NCBI GenBank assembly: GCA_028276125.1
Contig: JAPYWY010000047.1
Location: 1-9,177, forward strand
Length of the DNA: 9,177 nt
DNA from: Pseudothermotoga sp.
GTDB lineage: Bacteria; Thermotogota; Thermotogae; Thermotogales; DSM-5069
Direction of reading: 5' to 3'
The notes beneath the pieces are model-generated. The model saw only the letters and a program-made list of their open reading frames with translations, was not told the origin of the DNA and did not search any database. The stretch's first letter is position 1. Each line of letters starts with the position of its first letter. This document shows, in pieces, positions 5,545 to 9,177 of this stretch. Position numbers and translations under genes: made by a program.

Positions 5545-7867
5545 GAAACTGGAGAAATTAGCCAAGGAAACCACCGGTGAGAATTCCATACCGAAGGTTT
5601 TGCCGTTCCTCAGGCTCGTTGGTGGGCCCGTGGTCTTTCCACAGACCGTCGTACCTGTACACGTGACTTCCGAGGAGATGTTGAACGCTCTTGAGATCTC
5701 CATCGAATCTTACAACAGATACATCCTCGTCGTTTACCAGAAGGACGCTTCGATGGAAGTTAAGGACGTTTTGTCTAAAACGGCCACCGTGTGCACTGTG
5801 CTTCAGGCCGTGCATCTGCCAGATGGAAGTTTCAGGGTCTTGCTCGAGGGGAAGGTGCGCGCATACGCAAAGAACATCGCTCAGGAAGGGCCACTCTTGG
5901 TGGAGATAGAACTGCGGAGGAGCAAATGCAGGAAGAACAAAAAGATTGAAGCGTTGATCAGGAGCGTCCGCGACAACTTCTTGAAGTACGCTCACTATAC
6001 CCAGAGATATTCGTCTGAAATGATCGAGGGTATACTCCGTGTGGACGACGCAGACAAACTCTCAGACCTCGTTTCTTCCCTACTAACCATCCCCAACGAA
6101 GAGAAGCAAAGCTTGCTGGATGAAGATCAAGCCGCGAAGAGATTGGAAAAGATTCTGGAGATCCTGATAAGGGAGAACGAACTGCTCGAAATAGAACACG
6201 AACTTGACAGCAAAGTCAGAAGGCGGATAGAGGAAACACAGAGGGAATTCTTCCTGAGAGAAAAGCTCAGGGCGATCAGCGAAGAACTCGGCGAAAAAGA
6301 CAGCGAGACAGCGCAACTGAGACAGAAACTCGCTTCTCTCAAGCTTCCAGATCACGTTCATCAGAAAGCACTGTTGGAGATCCAAAGGTTGGAGAGGATG
6401 TCGCCCTATTCTGCCGAGGCAACGGTCGTCAGATCCTATCTCGATTGGATTCTGAGCCTCCCTTGGCAGACTGTACTTCAAGAGAACGATGATCTTCACT
6501 ACGCTCAACAGGTCCTCGAGGAAAGTCACTTTGGGTTGAGTGAGGCCAAGCAAAGGATCCTCGAGTTCCTCGCAGTCAGAAAGAGGAGCAAGAATGCGAA
6601 AGCGCCCATACTGTGTCTGGTCGGCCCACCCGGTGTCGGTAAGACTTCCTTAGGCCGTGCTGTGGCACAGGCTTTGAACAGAAAGTTCGTGAGGATGTCA
6701 CTCGGAGGTTTGAGGGACGAGGCCGAGATCAAGGGCCACAGGCGCACCTACGTTGGTGCGATGCCGGGTCGAATCCTACAGCTCATCAGATCGGCGCAAT
6801 GCAAAAATCCTGTGATGCTACTCGACGAGATAGACAAACTTGCGGTGAGCTTTCAGGGTGATCCCGCAGCTGCACTCTTGGAAGTCCTCGACCCAGAGCA
6901 GAACAAGGAATTCGTTGATCACTACATCGAGTTGCCCTTCGACCTGTCACAGGTTCTCTTCGTCACCACGGCGAACGTCACGCACACCATACCGCCAGCA
7001 CTCCTGGACAGAATGGAGATCATAGAGATCGAGAGCTACACCGAGCATGAGAAGTTCGTGATAGGAAAGAATTACATCCTTCCGAAGATCCTTTCCGAGC
7101 ACAACGTCGATGGGAAAACTTTCAGAATGAGCGATGCAGCAATAATGAAGATCATTCGTTCCTACACGAGGGAAGCTGGTGTGAGACAACTCACGAGAAG
7201 CTTGGAGAAAGTTGTCAGGACCGCTGTGCTGAACCTTGAACAGGGTCATGATAAATTCATCGTGAACGTGCACAGACTGAGTAAGATACTTGGTCCAGAG
7301 AGGAACACGGATCTTTACTCTCTCTCAGAACCAGAGGTGGGCGCAGTCCAAGGTCTCGCTTGGACCGAGTACGGAGGTACGCTCGTGCTGGTCGAGTGCA
7401 CTTTGATGCCAGGGAAGGGGAGTCTGATACTCACAGGAAGGCTCGGAGAAACCATGAGAGAATCCGCCAGAATCGCGTTGAGCGTTGCAAGAGTCTTCTG
7501 TGGCCAAGATGCGAAAGATGTCTTCGAAAACAGCGATGTTCACATAAACGTTCCCGAGGGTGCAGTACCAAAAGACGGTCCTTCGGCCGGTGTGACGATG
7601 AGTGTCGCGATCATTTCGAGTGTGCTCAAGAAAAAGGTGAGAAACGACACTGCGATGACGGGAGAGATCACGCTACGCGGCAAAGTCTTGGCGGTCGGGG
7701 GTGTGAAGGAGAAGGTCTTGGCAGCGCACAGGCACAACATCAAGAGAGTGTTGCTTCCAAGATCGAACGACAAGGATTTGGTCAGACTTCCGAAGGAAGT
7801 TCTGAGGAACCTCGAGATAGTACTGATAGACAACGTTGAACAGGCGGTGAGGGAATCGTGCTTGTGA
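5531..7867 (+). CDS. lon: ATP-dependent Lon protease (LonA)
   Basis: A 778-residue cytosolic AAA+ serine protease that degrades misfolded and regulatory proteins. Domains in order: N-terminal LON substrate domain (about 24-215, starting LPFLRLVGGPVVFPQTVVP); a charged helical region (about 216-310); AAA+ module with Walker A G365-P-P-G-V-G-K371-T372, Walker B V428-M-L-L-D432-E433 and a candidate arginine finger R494 (LLDRME); then the Lon proteolytic domain with catalytic S685 in P680-K-D-G-P-S-A-G and K728 in GGVKEK, the same 43-residue spacing as E. coli S679/K722. The length is typical of bacterial LonA, and the lack of a membrane segment argues against LonB. The start is TTG with SD AAGAGGTGG. 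It overlaps tsaE by 14 bases and engB by 10, indicating one transcript. No heat-shock operator such as CIRCE is visible nearby. Confidence 0.98.
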   Translation: MRKFEKLEKLAKETTGENSIPKVLPFLRLVGGPVVFPQTVVPVHVTSEEMLNALEISIESYNRYILVVYQKDASMEVKDVLSKTATVCTVLQAVHLPDGSFRVLLEGKVRAYAKNIAQEGPLLVEIELRRSKCRKNKKIEALIRSVRDNFLKYAHYTQRYSSEMIEGILRVDDADKLSDLVSSLLTIPNEEKQSLLDEDQAAKRLEKILEILIRENELLEIEHELDSKVRRRIEETQREFFLREKLRAISEELGEKDSETAQLRQKLASLKLPDHVHQKALLEIQRLERMSPYSAEATVVRSYLDWILSLPWQTVLQENDDLHYAQQVLEESHFGLSEAKQRILEFLAVRKRSKNAKAPILCLVGPPGVGKTSLGRAVAQALNRKFVRMSLGGLRDEAEIKGHRRTYVGAMPGRILQLIRSAQCKNPVMLLDEIDKLAVSFQGDPAAALLEVLDPEQNKEFVDHYIELPFDLSQVLFVTTANVTHTIPPALLDRMEIIEIESYTEHEKFVIGKNYILPKILSEHNVDGKTFRMSDAAIMKIIRSYTREAGVRQLTRSLEKVVRTAVLNLEQGHDKFIVNVHRLSKILGPERNTDLYSLSEPEVGAVQGLAWTEYGGTLVLVECTLMPGKGSLILTGRLGETMRESARIALSVARVFCGQDAKDVFENSDVHINVPEGAVPKDGPSAGVTMSVAIISSVLKKKVRNDTAMTGEITLRGKVLAVGGVKEKVLAAHRHNIKRVLLPRSNDKDLVRLPKEVLRNLEIVLIDNVEQAVRESCL

Positions 7868-8430
7868 GGTCAGTGCGATTCTTTGTGGCCGCTCGCACTG
7901 TTGAACAGTTTCCCCAGCCGCTCGAAGGTGATGTGTGTTTCGCCGGACGATCGAACGTTGGAAAATCCACACTTTTGAACATCCTGTTCAACCAAAAGCT
8001 CGCCAAGGTGAGTAAGACTCCTGGCAAGACCAGGACGATCAATTTCTATCTCGTCAACGAACGATATTACTTTGTGGACCTGCCCGGATACGGTTATGCC
8101 GCCGTTTCGAAGACGGAAAGACGACAATGGAAGAAGCTCATCGAGGATTACTTCTCGCTCAGAAAGAACGAGATCAAGCTCAGCGTTCTGCTCGTTGACA
8201 GTAGACTCACGGCTCAGGAAAGTGATAGGATTTTCGTAGAGTATTGTGAGTACTACGGTTTGAAGCTGCTCATCGTTCTGAGTAAGACAGATAAGTTGAG
8301 TGAAGCTCAATTGAAAAAAGTGGTACAATACTTTTCAGACGAGTTCGGCAGCGAAGTGATTCCTTATTCTGCGTTGACAAGAAGAGGGGTTCGAGAGATC
8401 GTCGAAAGATTGGCAAAGGCTTTGGAATGA
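7858..8430 (+). CDS. engB: Ribosome-biogenesis GTPase EngB/YsxC
   Basis: A 190-residue TRAFAC GTPase needed for assembly of the large ribosomal subunit. G motifs: G1 G30-R-S-N-V-G-K36-S37; G2 threonine in T54-P-G-K-T-R-T; G3 D74-L-P-G77-Y-G-Y; G4 S142-K-T-D145 (TKxD type with serine first); G5 S171-A-L. Length and the N-terminal pattern MLVRSV...ARTVEQFPQPLEG align with the T. maritima EngB as I remember it, which supports the GTG start at 7858. SD GGTGAGG (7846-7852) is 5 bases upstream. A second GTG two codons on (7864) is a weaker option. The start overlaps the lon stop by 10 bases, consistent with coupling. The sequence after its TGA goes straight into the structured region at 8431. Confidence 0.96.
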   Translation: MLVRSVRFFVAARTVEQFPQPLEGDVCFAGRSNVGKSTLLNILFNQKLAKVSKTPGKTRTINFYLVNERYYFVDLPGYGYAAVSKTERRQWKKLIEDYFSLRKNEIKLSVLLVDSRLTAQESDRIFVEYCEYYGLKLLIVLSKTDKLSEAQLKKVVQYFSDEFGSEVIPYSALTRRGVREIVERLAKALE

Positions 8431-8434
8431 AACC

Positions 8435-8618
8435 TCCTGCCGGGGCTGTCCCCTGAGCGGAGAAAAAGCGGAGCCAGCCAAAAAGACTGGGTGAGGGGGG
8501 ATGGCCATGAAGAAGCTGTGGAAGATACTGCTCATCGCAGGAAGCTTCTTGGCGATGTTGATCTCTGCAGTTGGTAACATCGAAGTCTGGTGAGGATTTG
8601 AGAGGCTCCCCGGCAGGA
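8435..8618 (+). repeat. Perfect 11-bp inverted repeat bracketing the intergenic region
   Basis: 8435-8445 is the reverse complement of 8608-8618, ten of the eleven positions being the GC-rich block CCTGCCGGGG. The arms are 162 bases apart. In RNA this would be a strong long-range stem. The 5' arm can alternatively form a local GGGG-CTGT-CCCC hairpin (8442-8453), so the two structures exclude one another. Confidence 0.85.
8501..8593 (+). CDS. Possible small hydrophobic peptide nested in the candidate 6S RNA
   Basis: ATG at 8501, or more likely ATG at 8507, to TGA at 8591-8593 encodes 28-30 residues (MKKLWKILLIAGSFLAM then LISAVGNIEVW). This is a basic N-terminus followed by one hydrophobic stretch, like a single-pass membrane peptide or bare signal peptide. 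GTGAGGGGGG (8491-8500) is a good SD for the ATG at 8507. Against it, the reading frame lies entirely inside a region with RNA-type pairing; its first codons and its FL codons form the two arms of a hairpin, and an open frame of this length arises easily by chance. I recognise no family. I treat it as unproven. Confidence 0.25.
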   Translation: MAMKKLWKILLIAGSFLAMLISAVGNIEVW

Positions 8619-8636
8619 ACCAGCGGAGTTGATCGC

Positions 8637-9177
8637 GTGAAGAAGGCTTTTCTGTACTATTCAGCATCGTTGTTCGTGCTCTACATCTTCTCGTTAATAA
8701 CCCTCTATGAAAAACGTCCCGCGCAGTTCGGTTGGACTTTCTTGCTGTTCCTCGGTTTCGGGCTTGCGTCGGAAGCGATCGGTTTTTGGATAAACAGCAA
8801 CATCAAACCCCAGGTGAGGATCACCGGTGGCATGTTGATCAACGTGTTGGCAGCGGTCGTTCTTCAGGATGCTTCAGCCATGCTGATAGCCTCGGCCTCG
8901 GTGCTCTTCGCGGGACTTTTTCTTGTGAAGAGTAAACGGCTGACGAGTTATCTCTTCAACGTTTCTCAGATAGGTTTGAGCACTTTCCTCGCGCTGGTGA
9001 CCTACGAAACGTTGAAGACCGAGAACCTAATAACTAACATGTGGTTCGTGCTGCTGACCGGGGTAGTTTACATGCTCCTCAACGCTGTTCAGTCCACTTT
9101 TGCCGTGTACTTCAGTGGGAACGTCAGTATCTTGACGAGTCTGAAACTCGCTGCGAAAAGTCCGCTTTTGAGCGCTT
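8637..9177 (+). CDS. Polytopic membrane protein, probable N-terminal region of an HD-GYP-type signalling protein (runs off the right edge)
   Basis: An open frame from GTG at 8637 to the window end, 180 residues with no stop. It holds about six hydrophobic segments (roughly 4-24, 32-51, 62-76, 80-97, 107-124, 136-158), short loops and no signal peptide cleavage site. The pattern, including LFNVSQIGLS around 106-115 and a following LLTGVVYMLLNAVQ helix, resembles the integral membrane sensor module seen ahead of HD-GYP c-di-GMP phosphodiesterases or kinase outputs. The output domain itself is outside the window, so this is inference. GCGGAG (8623-8628) lies 8 bases before the GTG and is a fair SD. 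It comes directly after the candidate 6S RNA and has no separate promoter that I can identify, so it may share the upstream operon transcript. GC content is like its neighbours. Confidence 0.6.
   Translation, partial: MKKAFLYYSASLFVLYIFSLITLYEKRPAQFGWTFLLFLGFGLASEAIGFWINSNIKPQVRITGGMLINVLAAVVLQDASAMLIASASVLFAGLFLVKSKRLTSYLFNVSQIGLSTFLALVTYETLKTENLITNMWFVLLTGVVYMLLNAVQSTFAVYFSGNVSILTSLKLAAKSPLLSA

Larger units (their letters stand above)
8431..8622 (+). ncRNA. ssrS: Candidate 6S RNA
   Basis: 6S RNA mimics an open promoter and sequesters sigma-70 RNA polymerase. The ends pair: 8435-8445 (T CCTGCCGGGG) with 8608-8618 (CCCCGGCAGG A) form 11 perfect base pairs. Just inside the stem on the 5' side is CTGTCCCCTGAGCGGAG (8446-8462). 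Its GTCCCCTGAGC is identical to the E. coli 6S central-bubble strand used as product-RNA template, and sits at the same place relative to the closing stem. The paired unit is about 184 nt, close to the 183 nt of E. coli. Inside are local hairpins: CCAG/CTGG (8474-8490), AAGAAGCT/AGCTTCTT (8510-8550, with an inner CTGC/GCAG) and CGATGTT/AACATCG (8553-8582). No clear promoter or terminator of its own is visible, so it may be processed from the operon transcript. The alternative is a structured leader of the next gene. The exact ends are estimates. Confidence 0.62.

Noticed and set aside
8311..8329. TTGAAA and TACAAT in engB as a promoter
   Set aside because: The spacing is only 7 bases, and no other -35 sits at the correct distance from TACAAT.
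8374..8402. Consensus -35 TTGACA near the end of engB as a promoter for the 6S candidate
   Set aside because: The hexamer at 17 bases spacing (GATCGT) is a poor -10, and a start there would lie about 22 bases before the stem. It is kept only as a weak possibility and not listed as a feature.
8431..8636. A metabolite riboswitch (TPP, c-di-GMP, ydaO, cobalamin) ahead of the membrane protein gene
   Set aside because: I could not find the conserved core sequences of any of these classes. The 6S-type motif and paired ends explain the region better.
1..9177. CRISPR array, insertion sequence, prophage or toxin-antitoxin module
   Set aside because: There are no regularly spaced direct repeats, no transposase or integrase frames, and no small gene pairs. 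Nearly every base belongs to housekeeping genes or short intergenic regulatory stretches.

Overview
This roughly 50% GC window looks like a chromosomal housekeeping region of a Thermotogae bacterium, possibly the Pseudothermotoga side of the phylum. That is inferred from the resemblance of the EngB and IMPase proteins to the Thermotoga maritima proteins as I remember them, from strong GGAGGTG-type Shine-Dalgarno (SD) sites, and from frequent TTG/GTG starts. No database search was possible. I see no insertion sequence, CRISPR array, prophage or other obvious transfer signature.

The window has two divergent halves that meet at about 4030-4190. The left half is on the minus strand. Read in its own direction it holds a Cache-type methyl-accepting chemotaxis protein, a rho-independent terminator, a promoter, then a calcineurin-like phosphoesterase with a large insert, followed closely by arginyl-tRNA synthetase (argS), which runs off the left edge.

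The right half is on the plus strand. A promoter drives a tRNA-Val(GAC) gene with encoded CCA, followed by a terminator hairpin. Next comes a tight gene string: an inositol-monophosphatase family enzyme (TTG start), tsaE (t6A tRNA modification ATPase), lon (ATP-dependent protease, TTG start, overlapping tsaE) and engB/ysxC (ribosome-assembly GTPase, GTG start, overlapping lon). After engB lies a 206-base stretch without a conventional gene, then a polytopic membrane protein cut by the right edge. I think that protein is the membrane half of an HD-GYP-type signalling protein. The common theme of the string is translation quality and protein homeostasis.

The most interesting stretch is 8431-8636. 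An 11-bp perfect GC-rich inverted repeat about 160 bases apart encloses a segment whose 5' side contains GTCCCCTGAGC. This is the same string that I recall from the product-RNA template side of the E. coli 6S RNA central bubble. The size (about 186 nt), the pairing ends and the placement of this motif just inside the closing stem make a 6S RNA (ssrS) candidate. A 28-30 codon hydrophobic small ORF with a good SD is nested inside it, so either a second gene or a coincidence must be resolved there.
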